A stretch of 39,859 nt of DNA, from the NCBI GenBank assembly GCA_023267555.1, contig JAHFMZ010000004.1, forward strand, positions 1-39,859. Reading direction: 5' to 3'. This stretch comes from a bacterium (GTDB lineage: Bacteria; Patescibacteriota; Minisyncoccia; Phycocordibacterales; UBA5272). The translations under genes were made by a program, and so were the position numbers. This document shows, piece by piece, positions 17,837 to 27,728 of the stretch. Below the pieces are notes generated by a model. The model saw nothing but the letters and a program-made list of their open reading frames with translations. It did not search any database and was not told the DNA's origin. Each line of letters starts with the position of its first letter. Within the stretch, counting starts at the first letter, position 1.

Positions 17837-19547
17837 AATAGCAGCTTCTCACGAAATCGCTCCAGAGGATGTTTTTCTCGATTCTCAAAATCTTTCAAAG
17901 TTAAATGTGAATCAAATGGAAGGGCAACTCGAACGACCACTTGGCAGGCACGTGTTTTATTTTTCCTTGATTGTGATTATTTTTCTTTTGGGTGGAGGTG
18001 TTTATAGACTTTTTAGTATGCAAATTATAGATGGAGATGTATACGCTGCTAAAGCAGATAGAAATCATTTAAAGAGTACTCCACTTTTTGCTTTGCGTGG
18101 AACTATATCAGACAGAAGCGGAAATTTATTAGCGTGGAATACTTTGGATGTTCCAGCCTTAAATACTGGTACAACAACAATCAATGCGACTAACACGCAG
18201 TCAACTATAAATGATATTCCAAAGCGTACTTATACAACACTCGCGGGTTTTTCACATTTACTTGGATATGTTAGTTATCCCAAGAAAGATCAAAGTGGTG
18301 TTTTTTGGCAAGATGAATATATTGGAAAAGATGGTGTTGAAAAAGAATATCAGGACAAACTTCAAGGTGTAAAAGGGGAACGTATTGTGGCTATAAATGC
18401 GCTTCACGAAATAGAAGCAGAAAATGTTACTGTTTCTCCAAAAAATGGTGAAAATTTAAAACTCACTATTGATAAATATGTACAAGCCAAATTATATGAA
18501 CGCATAGAAGCTTTGGCACATAAAGCAGGTTTTGTGTCTGGAGCGGGGGTGATTATGGATATACATACTGGAGAGCTTTTGGCTTTGGCTAGCTATCCTG
18601 AATATGATAATAATTTGATGACAAATTCAAGTACAAAAGAAGATAGTGCAGAAATATCTAGAGAGCTTCTTGATAAACGTAACGCTTTTCTTAATCGTGC
18701 AGTTAGTGGTCTTTTTACTCCAGGTTCTACAGTTAAACCTTTTGTGGCTCTCGCTGCTCTTATGGAAAATGTAATTACACCAGAAAAAAATATTTATAGT
18801 TCGGGACAACTCGTGATTAAAAATAAATATGGTGGGCCAGATTCTGTTTTTAAAGATTGGAAAGCTCACGGATATACTGATATGAGAAAAGCTTTGGCGG
18901 AATCATCTGATGAATATTTTTATCAAGTTGGTGGTGGATATTTGGATCAACCTGGGCTTGGAATTAATCGTATAAAAAAATATTCTGAAATGTTTGGTTT
19001 TGCTACGACAACGGGTATAGATTTACCAGCCGAATCATTTGGTAATATTCCGTCACCTGAATGGAAGAAAAAAGTTTTTGGTACAGATTGGCTTTTGGGA
19101 GATACTTATCACACTGCAATTGGTCAGTATGGATTTCAAATTACTCCACTTGAACTTGTGCGAGGTGTGGCAGCGATAGCCAATGGTGGATATTTGGTAA
19201 CACCTCACGTGCTTGGTGAATTAGATACTGCCAGCACCTCACTTAATCTTTCAAAAAAAGATTTAAAAGTTGTTCAAGAAGGAATGAGACAAGGCGTGCT
19301 TGTGGGTATTGGTGGGGCATTAAATATTCCCGGAGTAGAAGTTGCTTCAAAATCAGGAACGGCCGAGCTTGGTTCCAAAAAAGAATTAGTTAACTCTTGG
19401 ATTAGTGGATATTTCCCATACGATAATCCAAAGTATGCGTTTGTGGTAATTATGGAAAAGGGTGGACAGCATAATCCGTATGGAGCGATATTTGCAGCAC
19501 GCGAGACTCTTGAGTGGATGCGCGATAACACGTCGTATACCAAGTAA
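17799..19547 (+). CDS. mrdA: Penicillin-binding protein 2
   Basis: PGSTVKPFVALAALME (SxxK), SSDEYFYQVG, SKSGTAE (KSGT). Confidence 0.92.
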   Translation: MKLFRRTFTRQAKIAASHEIAPEDVFLDSQNLSKLNVNQMEGQLERPLGRHVFYFSLIVIIFLLGGGVYRLFSMQIIDGDVYAAKADRNHLKSTPLFALRGTISDRSGNLLAWNTLDVPALNTGTTTINATNTQSTINDIPKRTYTTLAGFSHLLGYVSYPKKDQSGVFWQDEYIGKDGVEKEYQDKLQGVKGERIVAINALHEIEAENVTVSPKNGENLKLTIDKYVQAKLYERIEALAHKAGFVSGAGVIMDIHTGELLALASYPEYDNNLMTNSSTKEDSAEISRELLDKRNAFLNRAVSGLFTPGSTVKPFVALAALMENVITPEKNIYSSGQLVIKNKYGGPDSVFKDWKAHGYTDMRKALAESSDEYFYQVGGGYLDQPGLGINRIKKYSEMFGFATTTGIDLPAESFGNIPSPEWKKKVFGTDWLLGDTYHTAIGQYGFQITPLELVRGVAAIANGGYLVTPHVLGELDTASTSLNLSKKDLKVVQEGMRQGVLVGIGGALNIPGVEVASKSGTAELGSKKELVNSWISGYFPYDNPKYAFVVIMEKGGQHNPYGAIFAARETLEWMRDNTSYTK

Positions 19548-19551
19548 AAGA

Positions 19552-19673
19552 CCGAACCAAAAATTGGCGACCTACTTGTTGATTTTCAGAAAAAGTTTTT
19601 CAACGTACGAACTAGTACGTCTCTAAACTTTTTTTGAAAATCAACGGCGTATCTCATCCAATTTTTGGTTCGG
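19552..19673. repeat. Nested palindromic element, copy c
   Basis: Outer ccgaaccaaaaattgg/ccaatttttggttcgg, middle gttgattttc...gaaaatcaac, inner acgtac-gaacta-gtacgt. Confidence 0.88.
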
Positions 19674-19770
19674 CTATCGTAGCATAGATTTAAAATTTTT
19701 AATTTGTAGAAGATTTGGGTTTGTGATAGATTTCAGACAAGTAGTTATTTTGTCTTTTGGGAGATACATT

Positions 19771-20415
19771 ATGGCAAACGTATCTGAATCTGTGTTTTTT
19801 AGTTTTGCAAACAGGCTTGGTCTTTTGCGACGAGCAATTTTGAGTAGTGACACCAAAAAATATATAAAGATGTACTACATAAAACATCTCGGTAAGACTT
19901 CTTCTTTGGCCCAGAAGTTAATCAAAGAGGATTCAGCTCTTGTAGATTTCTGGTATAAGGAATGTAGAATATCTAGTGGGTTTGATGAAGACAGGTTTGA
20001 AAGGGAAGTGAAGCGAGTTATCAAAGGTGAAGAAAAAATAGAAGAAGCTACACCAAAAGAGACTCCTTCAGTTCGCGTTATTGAACCACCTTCTTATGCT
20101 GTTCCTCCTATTCTATCTTCAGAGCCACCACAAGAAGAACCTTCTGCTATACCTACGGATATTCCAGACGAACCAAAGGAAGAAGACAGACCGCTCACCA
20201 AGGAAGAGCGACAACGTTTTATTTCTGTTTTAATTTTTTCTTTTTGTAAGTTTCACGAAGTAACAGATGAAAGTTCGGGGGAGGGTATGGTCGATTATTT
20301 TAGAAAAATTGAACCTGAAATAACAAGGGAACAAGTTATTAAATTTATCGATTCCATTCGCGTGAACTTTGCAAGGCACTTATACAGTTACCACGATGAC
20401 GATATTCCATTTTGA
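19771..20415 (+). CDS. Orphan hypothetical protein with Pro/Glu-rich linker
   Basis: ATG 19771 preceded by GGGAG; two charged domains joined by a P/E-rich segment. Confidence 0.6.
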   Translation: MANVSESVFFSFANRLGLLRRAILSSDTKKYIKMYYIKHLGKTSSLAQKLIKEDSALVDFWYKECRISSGFDEDRFEREVKRVIKGEEKIEEATPKETPSVRVIEPPSYAVPPILSSEPPQEEPSAIPTDIPDEPKEEDRPLTKEERQRFISVLIFSFCKFHEVTDESSGEGMVDYFRKIEPEITREQVIKFIDSIRVNFARHLYSYHDDDIPF

Positions 20416-20507
20416 TTTTCATTTATTGTTTCACTAATTCCGGTAAGCGAAAGCGAGCCGGTTTATTTTTTGCCAAAACATCAAAAATATGCTAATATTC
20501 AACATAT

Positions 20508-20963
20508 ATGGAATATTTAACACTAGAAAAGAAAACAGAGCTTGAAAATGAGCTCAATAATCTAAAAACCGTTCGTCGCAAGGAAATTGCAGACGCTTTG
20601 GAATATGCAAAGTCTCTTGGAGATCTTTCGGAAAACGCAGAATATCATCAAGCTCGTGAAGATCAAGCAAACACCGAAGAACGTATTGCTCACCTTGAAC
20701 AAATTCTCAAAAATGCTGTGATTATGGGAAAGCATCATTCTGGAACTGTAGAAGTTGGGACAACTGTTACAGTTGAGAAAAAAGGCGAAAAAACAGAAAG
20801 ACAATTCGTGCTTGTTGGAAGTGAAGAGTCAGACTCATTGAAGGGTATGATTTCAAATGAATCACCACTTGGAAAAGCTTTGCTCGGTAAATCAAAAGGT
20901 GATGTTGTAAAGTTTATGACACCAAAAGGTGAGATGAGTTATACAATTAAATCGATAGCATAA
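20508..20963 (+). CDS. greA: Transcription elongation factor GreA
   Basis: LGDLSENAEYHQAREDQ...SNESPLGKALLGKSKGDVV. Confidence 0.95.
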   Translation: MEYLTLEKKTELENELNNLKTVRRKEIADALEYAKSLGDLSENAEYHQAREDQANTEERIAHLEQILKNAVIMGKHHSGTVEVGTTVTVEKKGEKTERQFVLVGSEESDSLKGMISNESPLGKALLGKSKGDVVKFMTPKGEMSYTIKSIA

Positions 20964-20964
20964 C

Positions 20965-21098
20965 AGGTTTTAGTTTATAGGTTATAGGTGTTAGAAAAAA
21001 CAAGTTATTAGCTTGTTTTTTGTTGGCTAAACTCTATCCATTTGCTATTATTATTATGTATTTCTATAACCTAGTCCCTATAACCTAACACCTATCCC
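20965..21098. repeat. Inverted pair of 7-nt-period arrays flanking a terminator (greA/lysS)
   Basis: caggttt tagttta taggtta taggtgt ... taaccta gtcccta taaccta acaccta tcccta. Confidence 0.85.
20995..21021 (+). terminator. Terminator after greA
   Basis: aaaaaacaag-ttattag-cttgtttttt. Confidence 0.75.
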
Positions 21099-21099
21099 T

Positions 21100-22551
21100 A
21101 TGGCTTCAATCGAAGAACTACGCGCGGAACGTCTCAAAAAATTACAAGCTCTAGAACAATCTGGGAAATCTGCCTTTTCGAGTGTTTCTAATCGTACATA
21201 TGAATTAATTGAAATCATACGTAAGTTTAAAAAATTAGAGGAAGAAAAAGCACAAGTTATTGTTGATGGCCGTGTGATGTCGTCACGCGGTCAAGGTGCG
21301 CTTATATTTGCAGATTTGTACGACGGAACAGCAAAATTACAAATAGTTATAAAACTTCCAGAATCGGGCGAAGAGGCTCATTCTTTTTATACAAACTTTG
21401 TTGACACTGGAGATTTTATAGAAGTAACTGGTACCTTATTTACAACTAAATCTGGACAAGAAAGTATTCTTGTCTCTGATGTGTCTATGCTTTCAAAAGC
21501 TTTACTCCCGTTACCAGACAAATATCACGGACTTCAGGATGAAGAGCTTCGTATGCGTGAAAGATATTTAGATATTTTAACGAATCCAGAATTGCGTGAA
21601 CTTTTTGAAAAGAAAAGTAAGTTTTGGGATGTTGTGCGTACTTTTTTGAAAGAGAAAAAGTTTTTGGAAGTGGACACACCAACGCTTGAGGTAACTACCG
21701 GTGGAGCAGAAGCTCGTCCATTTGCAACACATCACAATGATTTTGATTTAAATGTATTTATGCGTATATCGGTCGGAGAACTTTGGCAGAAACGTTTGAT
21801 GGCGGCTGGTTTTCCACGCACATTTGAAATCGGTCGTGTTTATCGCAACGAAGGTTCGTCTGGAGAACACGTACAAGAATTTACGAACTGTGAATTTTAT
21901 ATGGCCTACGCCGATTATGAAAATGGTATGACATTGGTCCAAGAACTTTATCGCAGAATTGCGACTGAAGTATTTGGTACAACAACTTTCACCACACGTG
22001 ATCATACTTTCAATTTGGCTGATGAGTGGAAAAAGATTAATTATACCGATGAAATTTTGCGTCAAACAAATATTGATATAGGAAAAGCAACTGATGAAGA
22101 AATCAAAGATAAGCTACAAGAATTGAAAGTGAAATATGATGGTGCGAATCACGAGAGATTAATTGATACACTTTGGAAATATTGTCGTAAGAATATTTCT
22201 GGTCCGGCATTTTTGATTAATCCTCCTTTAATTATTGCACCACTTGCAAAGAAAAATAAAGAGGGAGATACTGCACAACAATTTCAAGTCATACTTGCTG
22301 GTAGTGAAATAGGAAAAGGATACAGTGAATTAAATGATCCGGTTGATCAACGCGCAAGATTTGAAATTCAACAAAAACTTTTAGCCGAAGGGGATGAAGA
22401 GGCTATGATGGCGGATTATGAATTCGTAGATATGCTCGAGCACGGAATGCCTCCAACTTGTGGTTTTGGTTTTGGAGAAAGATTGTTTGCCTTTCTAGCA
22501 GATAAACCTATACGCGAAATTCACCTGTTTCCTTTGGTTAAGCCGAAATAA
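21100..22551 (+). CDS. lysS: Lysyl-tRNA synthetase, class II
   Basis: MASIEELRAERLKKLQALEQSG...FEIGRVYRNEGSSGEHVQEFTNCEFYMAYADY...PPTCGFGFGERL. Confidence 0.95.
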   Translation: MASIEELRAERLKKLQALEQSGKSAFSSVSNRTYELIEIIRKFKKLEEEKAQVIVDGRVMSSRGQGALIFADLYDGTAKLQIVIKLPESGEEAHSFYTNFVDTGDFIEVTGTLFTTKSGQESILVSDVSMLSKALLPLPDKYHGLQDEELRMRERYLDILTNPELRELFEKKSKFWDVVRTFLKEKKFLEVDTPTLEVTTGGAEARPFATHHNDFDLNVFMRISVGELWQKRLMAAGFPRTFEIGRVYRNEGSSGEHVQEFTNCEFYMAYADYENGMTLVQELYRRIATEVFGTTTFTTRDHTFNLADEWKKINYTDEILRQTNIDIGKATDEEIKDKLQELKVKYDGANHERLIDTLWKYCRKNISGPAFLINPPLIIAPLAKKNKEGDTAQQFQVILAGSEIGKGYSELNDPVDQRARFEIQQKLLAEGDEEAMMADYEFVDMLEHGMPPTCGFGFGERLFAFLADKPIREIHLFPLVKPK

Positions 22552-22560
22552 AACTAAAAA

Positions 22561-22605
22561 TAAAAATACAAAAGCGCGACCGAAGGTCGCGCTTTTGTAT
22601 TTTTA
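22561..22605. terminator. Terminator, 21-bp perfect stem
   Basis: taaaaatacaaaagcgcgacc-gaa-ggtcgcgcttttgtattttta. Confidence 0.9.
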
Positions 22606-22685
22606 TACCCTAAACCCTAGTGGCTAGCACATTCACCAAGTTTTCCCAAGATATCCACATATTTCTTATAAAAAAACATATAAAG

Positions 22686-22719
22686 TGGAGTATAATGGGT
22701 ATTAGTGGGGCAGAGTGGG
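22686..22719 (+). promoter_or_regulatory. mra promoter with MraZ-type operator
   Basis: TATAAT at 22691; TGGA 22686, TGGG 22696, TGGG 22706, TGGG 22716, exactly 10 bp apart, as in TGGGN direct-repeat MraZ boxes. Confidence 0.8.
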
Positions 22720-22751
22720 AGATGTCTCATTAAATAATTAATAAATGGTTT

Positions 22752-23185
22752 ATGTTAATTGGCCAATACCAACACGACCTCGATCCAAAAAACGACTAAC
22801 GCTACCTTCAAAATGGCGCTCGGATTTGGGCAAGAAAGTTGTAGTAACCAATGGATTAGATAGTTCCTTGTTTGTCTTTCCAATAAAAGAGTGGGAGAAA
22901 GTGGCAGAAAAATTGTCACAATCAGGTTTTGGTAATAAAGATACGCGTGACTTCAACAGATTTATCCTAGGTAATGCATTTGAAACAGACGTTGATTCCG
23001 CAGGACGTATTGTTATACCAGACACTCTGAAAGAGTTTGCAAAATTAACAAGCAAAGTTGTCCTTACAGGAATGCACTCGCGTGTAGAAATTTGGGACGA
23101 AAATGCTTGGAAACATTTCACTACAAAAGTTAGTGGTGAAGCAGACGCTCTCGCAGGAAAGTTAAGCGAATTAGGAATTCTCTAA
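22752..23185 (+). CDS. mraZ: Transcriptional regulator MraZ, interrupted by an apparent -1 frameshift at 22787-22793
   Basis: ATG 22752 reads MLIGQYQHDLDPKND*; body in the frame of 22745 reads KKRLTLPSKWRSDLGKKVVVTNGLDSSLFVFP. Confidence 0.85.
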
Positions 23186-23189
23186 TGTT

Positions 23190-24080
23190 ATGCATATTCC
23201 AGTACTTTTACACGAATCTATAGAAGGTTTGGCAATTAAAAAAGGTGGTGTCTATGTTGATTGTACGACCAATCGTGGGGGACACAGCATAGAAATTGCA
23301 AAATTACTTGGTAAAGACGGCACACTCGTCTGTATCGATCTTGATCAAGAAGCACTTGCCGAGGCAAAAGAAAAACTTCGCAAGTTAAAAAATGCACCAA
23401 CACTTCATTTTGTTCATTCAAACTTTCGTCATATCAAGAGCATCATTGAATCATTAAGTATTTCTCAAGTTGATGGAGTAATCGCAGACTTAGGATTATC
23501 GTCACAAGAACTTGATGAATCTGGACGGGGCTTTTCATTTTTACGAGATGAGCCACTACAAATGACATTTGATGCTCATCCAACGGATGATATGACAACA
23601 GCGTATGACATTGTGAATTCTTGGAGTGAATCAACTATTGCAGATATTTTATACGGCTTTGCCGATGAAACATATCGAGGTCGTATAGCAAGAGCAATAG
23701 TTGAGTCTCGCAGAGCAAAACCGATATCAACTACAAAACAACTCGTCGATATTATCGCAAGTGTTGTTCCAGCAGCATATCGCCACCGCAAGACACATTT
23801 TGCTACCAAAACCTTTCAAGCTCTTCGAATGGCAACAAACGACGAACTCGGAAGTATCAATGAATTAATTGATTCACTTCCAAGTATTTTGGAGCCCCAC
23901 GGACGAGTATGTTTCATCACATTTCATAGCACCGAAGATCGCATCGTAAAACAGGGACTACGTTCCCACGTAGATGCACTCAAAATAATTTCTAAAAAAG
24001 CAATCGTTCCACAAGAACAAGAATTACAACAAAACCCACGTGCCCGTAGTGCTCAATTAAGAATAGTCGAAAAAATCTAA
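23190..24080 (+). CDS. rsmH: 16S rRNA (cytosine1402-N4)-methyltransferase RsmH
   Basis: HIPVLLHESIEGL, YVDCTTNRGGHS, ADLGLSSQELDESGRGFSF, ATKTFQALRMATNDE. Confidence 0.95.
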   Translation: MHIPVLLHESIEGLAIKKGGVYVDCTTNRGGHSIEIAKLLGKDGTLVCIDLDQEALAEAKEKLRKLKNAPTLHFVHSNFRHIKSIIESLSISQVDGVIADLGLSSQELDESGRGFSFLRDEPLQMTFDAHPTDDMTTAYDIVNSWSESTIADILYGFADETYRGRIARAIVESRRAKPISTTKQLVDIIASVVPAAYRHRKTHFATKTFQALRMATNDELGSINELIDSLPSILEPHGRVCFITFHSTEDRIVKQGLRSHVDALKIISKKAIVPQEQELQQNPRARSAQLRIVEKI

Positions 24081-24084
24081 CAAT

Positions 24085-24402
24085 ATGCCATCACATTATC
24101 AATCCACAACCATTTACGAACGAACAGTGCACACTTTATTTGGTACATTCGTCGTTCTTGCCCTTGTGTATTGTGTAGTGCTTTTGTCATTAGTTTTTTC
24201 TGTAATTGAGAGAAAACAAAATACTATTGCAACCAGAGATTTGGGATCACAGGTCAGTACTCTTGAAACTCATTATGCTAATCAAGTAGCATCAATAAAT
24301 GATAGTGTCCTTACTGCCAATAATTATATTCGTGTGAATAGTTCTACTTTTGCAGTACGAAAAGATCCAATAGCAAGTTATACTGTGCTCTATGCACATT
24401 AA
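24085..24402 (+). CDS. ftsL: FtsL-like single-TM protein
   Basis: Position between rsmH and ftsI; one TM then heptad-like region. Confidence 0.5.
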   Translation: MPSHYQSTTIYERTVHTLFGTFVVLALVYCVVLLSLVFSVIERKQNTIATRDLGSQVSTLETHYANQVASINDSVLTANNYIRVNSSTFAVRKDPIASYTVLYAH

Positions 24403-26143
24403 TAATGACGATACTACAAATGAAGATCAAAGATTACGCTCCGAATACAGAGCGTATCTTGTTATCTTTATTTGGTTCATTCTTGCCTTTGTTATTGTCG
24501 GACGTGCGTTTTTTATACAAGTAATTAAGCATACGTATTATATAGGACAAGCCGACAAACAATACGTATCATCCACGCCTATTAATTTTGATAGAGGTTC
24601 GATTTTATTTTCTCATTATAACGGAGAGGTTGTTCCTGCTGCACAATTAAATACGATGTATCGTATTGCGATTGACCCAACACAAATAAAAGATGTTGAA
24701 GATTTATATGCAAAACTTTCAGCTGTAATTCCACTTGATAAGACAACTTTTATTGAAAAAGCAACCAAGAAAAATGATCCTTATGAAGAAATTGCCAAAG
24801 ATATAACAAGCGATACTGTCTCTATTTTGAAAACTAAAAATTTAATTGGTGTTTCTTTTGTTAAAGATAATAAACGAGCATATCCGCAAGAAACTGTTGG
24901 CTCAAAAGTTATTGGCTTTGTTGGAAATGATGGTACGCGTGTACGTGGACAATATGGATTGGAAAGATATTATGATGATGTTTTGTCTCGCACTAGTAGT
25001 GATCAGACAATTAATTTTTTCGCAGAACTTTTTACCGATATAGAAAAAACGATGGTTTCAAATTCAGATAAAGAAGAAGGGGATATAGTTTTGACCATAG
25101 ACAGTGAAGCCGAACGTGCTTTACATAATGCTCTTCTTGATACAAAAGAAAAATGGAATTCAGATACTATTGGAGGCATTGTTATGGATCCACAAACTGG
25201 TGCAATCATCGCTATGGACGGACTTCCTTCTTTTGACCCTAATCAATATGCAAAAGAAAAAGATCCTAGTGTATTTATGAATCAAAATATTTCTGGCGTT
25301 TATGAAATGGGAAGTATTATAAAACCACTCACTATGGCAGCTGCAATTGATTCGGGTGCGATAAACGAAGCGACAACTACGTACAATGATACAGGTTTTC
25401 GTATGTTAAATGGATATAAAGTCAGTAATTATGATGGAAAACCTCGTGGACTGCATACATCTATGCAAACGATTCTTGATAAATCTCTAAACGTGGGTAT
25501 TGTTTTTATTGTTGAGCAATTAGGGGCCAAAAGATTTCAAGATTATTTTAAAAAGTATGGTTTGGGACAAGAAACAGGAATAGATTTACCGGGGGAGGCG
25601 GGAGGCTTAACCAAAAATTTAGATAGTAAAGTTTTTGTTGATAGCGCGACTGCGGGATTTGGACAAGGAATAGCTGTGACACCAATTCAGACGATACGCG
25701 CCCTTGCTTCACTTGGTAATGGTGGCAAACTTGTCACTCCGCACGTTGTAGACAGTATTATTTATCAAGATGGTACAACAAAAAAGATTGTACAAGATAG
25801 TGGAGAACAAGTTATTAGTGCAGATACAAGTGAGCGTATTTCTCGTATGCTTGTACACGTGGTAGATACGGCACTGATGAATGGTGCGGATAAAATGGAG
25901 CATTATACTGTTGCTGCAAAAACTGGAACAGCTCAAATGGTAAAGCCAGGGGGAGGATACTATGATGATAGATATTTGCACTCCTTCTTTGGTTATTTCC
26001 CAGCCTATGATCCGAAATATATTATTTTCCTTTTCCAAACATATCCGAAGGGGGCAGAGTATGCGTCGGCGACGCTGACGGATCCGTTTTATAAGATGGT
26101 TAAATTCCTTATATCTTACTACGAAGTCCCTCCCGACCGTTAG
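24392..26143 (+). CDS. ftsI: Division-type penicillin-binding protein (FtsI/PBP3-like)
   Basis: YEMGSIIKPLTMAAAID (SxxK), AAKTGTAQMV (KTGT); dcw context. Confidence 0.88.
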   Translation: MHINNDDTTNEDQRLRSEYRAYLVIFIWFILAFVIVGRAFFIQVIKHTYYIGQADKQYVSSTPINFDRGSILFSHYNGEVVPAAQLNTMYRIAIDPTQIKDVEDLYAKLSAVIPLDKTTFIEKATKKNDPYEEIAKDITSDTVSILKTKNLIGVSFVKDNKRAYPQETVGSKVIGFVGNDGTRVRGQYGLERYYDDVLSRTSSDQTINFFAELFTDIEKTMVSNSDKEEGDIVLTIDSEAERALHNALLDTKEKWNSDTIGGIVMDPQTGAIIAMDGLPSFDPNQYAKEKDPSVFMNQNISGVYEMGSIIKPLTMAAAIDSGAINEATTTYNDTGFRMLNGYKVSNYDGKPRGLHTSMQTILDKSLNVGIVFIVEQLGAKRFQDYFKKYGLGQETGIDLPGEAGGLTKNLDSKVFVDSATAGFGQGIAVTPIQTIRALASLGNGGKLVTPHVVDSIIYQDGTTKKIVQDSGEQVISADTSERISRMLVHVVDTALMNGADKMEHYTVAAKTGTAQMVKPGGGYYDDRYLHSFFGYFPAYDPKYIIFLFQTYPKGAEYASATLTDPFYKMVKFLISYYEVPPDR

Positions 26144-26263
26144 AGAGAAATCACTTCATCTGCTTTGTTGAAAGAAATTTTTTCTCCACGCGACGTACTC
26201 GCTGTACGTCTTGGTCGCAAAAATTTCTTTCGCCTCGCATCTAAAGCAATTTTTCTCTAACGG
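26137..26263. repeat. Nested palindromic element, copy d
   Basis: Outer ccgttagagagaaat/atttttctctaacgg, middle gaaagaaattttt/aaaaatttctttc, inner gacgtac-tcgct-gtacgtc; left arm includes the ftsI stop codon. Confidence 0.88.
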
Positions 26264-26331
26264 TACCCGTCTCGTTAAATTTATTGAAATAAAAAAAGCA
26301 GTCTCGCGACTGCTGATTTGTTTCATAATGT

Positions 26332-26748
26332 TTATTCTTGAAATTTTAGGTTTTTTCTTCCAACTTGGAGTATGTATTTACCATCAGGCACTATTTGGGC
26401 TTGTGTAAAATCACCGCCGACTGCTTCAATCTGAAAGTTTTCTCCACGTAAATTTTCTCCGAGATACGGCAGATTGAGTTGGGTCATTTCATATGACAAA
26501 TCAAAAACTGAAAGCGTGGGGATCGTTGATTGTAGTGAGTCGGATTCAATAATCCAAATGCTCGCCGCTCCGTTTGTGATGATTATGTCCCTTACGGTGT
26601 ACGCCCTGAAAAGGACTAGTTTTGGGATGTTTTTCTTATCAATTCTTATTTGACCAACAGCCCAGAAACTTTTTCGAAAATCTTCAAATGAATAAACTGG
26701 TTTTTCTTGAACATTCGTTTCTGTTGCCTTATTGTCTGTTGTTTCCAT
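26332..26748 (-). CDS. Orphan hypothetical protein (~138 aa)
   Basis: ATG at 26748 preceded by strong SD AAGGAG (minus strand ttcaccaaggagactgtgATG). Confidence 0.6.
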   Translation of the reverse strand: METTDNKATETNVQEKPVYSFEDFRKSFWAVGQIRIDKKNIPKLVLFRAYTVRDIIITNGAASIWIIESDSLQSTIPTLSVFDLSYEMTQLNLPYLGENLRGENFQIEAVGGDFTQAQIVPDGKYILQVGRKNLKFQE

Positions 26749-26891
26749 CACAGTCTCCTTGGTGAAAATTTGATTAAAGTGCAAATAGACCGAGCTGGTC
26801 TTACGGGGTTAACTCTACACTTATTTTAAATAAATTACAAAAAGTAGTTAATTCATTATATTTCTGCTAAAGTAGAGAATATAAATAACAC

Positions 26892-27728
26892 ATGAAAAAT
26901 CTGAAATCAAAAAAGCATTCTCTGTCACCTGTCACCTCCCACCTAAAACCTGCTAATGATACTTCCTGGGGAAAGGTCGGAGATTGGTATAACAATCACT
27001 TGGAAAAAGACAAGGACACTTATCACGAGAAAGTGATATTGCCGAATTTGATTCGTTTGCTTGGTGATGTCAAAGGCAAAAATGTTTTAGATTTGGCTTG
27101 TGGGCAAGGATATTTTTCTCGAGCAATCAGAAATGAAAGTGCGACTGTTATTGGGGTGGACATCAGCAAAGAATTAATTTCTCTTGCGACCACAAAAAAT
27201 AAAGAAGAGAAAAACAAAATAGACTTTTTCTCTGCACCGTCGGATGACTTATTTATGTTAAAAGACAAATCACAAAACATTATCGTTTGTGTGCTGGCTA
27301 TTCAAAATATAGAAAAGTTATCAGAGACAATAAAAGAATGTGCTCGGGTGATAAAACCAAAAGGCAAATTATATTTTGTAATGAATCATCCAGCATTCAG
27401 AATTCCTCAATCATCATCTTGGGATTACGATGAAGAAAATGACATACAATATCGTCGAGTTGACCAATATCTTTCAGAAGCCAAAATAAAAATTGATATG
27501 AATCCAGGTCAAAAAACAAATAAAAAGTTTACTGTATCTTTTCATCGACCACTACAAGTGTATGTCAAAGCTTTAGTCAAAAATAATTTTTTAATTTCTC
27601 GTATTGAAGAATGGGAAAGTCACAGAAAAAGTGAAAAAGGTCCTCGTCAAAAAGCAGAAGACAAAGCTCGTAAAGAAATACCATTATTTATGTGTATAGA
27701 GGCACAGAATGTAGAAAGTAGAGTGTAG
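26892..27728 (+). CDS. Class I SAM-dependent methyltransferase; start uncertain
   Basis: NVLDLACGQGYFSRAI...IGVDISKELISLA; N-terminal LSPVTSHLKP is translation of a 7-nt repeat. Confidence 0.85.
   Translation: MKNLKSKKHSLSPVTSHLKPANDTSWGKVGDWYNNHLEKDKDTYHEKVILPNLIRLLGDVKGKNVLDLACGQGYFSRAIRNESATVIGVDISKELISLATTKNKEEKNKIDFFSAPSDDLFMLKDKSQNIIVCVLAIQNIEKLSETIKECARVIKPKGKLYFVMNHPAFRIPQSSSWDYDEENDIQYRRVDQYLSEAKIKIDMNPGQKTNKKFTVSFHRPLQVYVKALVKNNFLISRIEEWESHRKSEKGPRQKAEDKARKEIPLFMCIEAQNVESRV

Noticed and set aside
26211-26408. 65-aa plus-strand ORF
   Set aside because: Built from nested palindrome d and antisense to the 26332-26748 gene.
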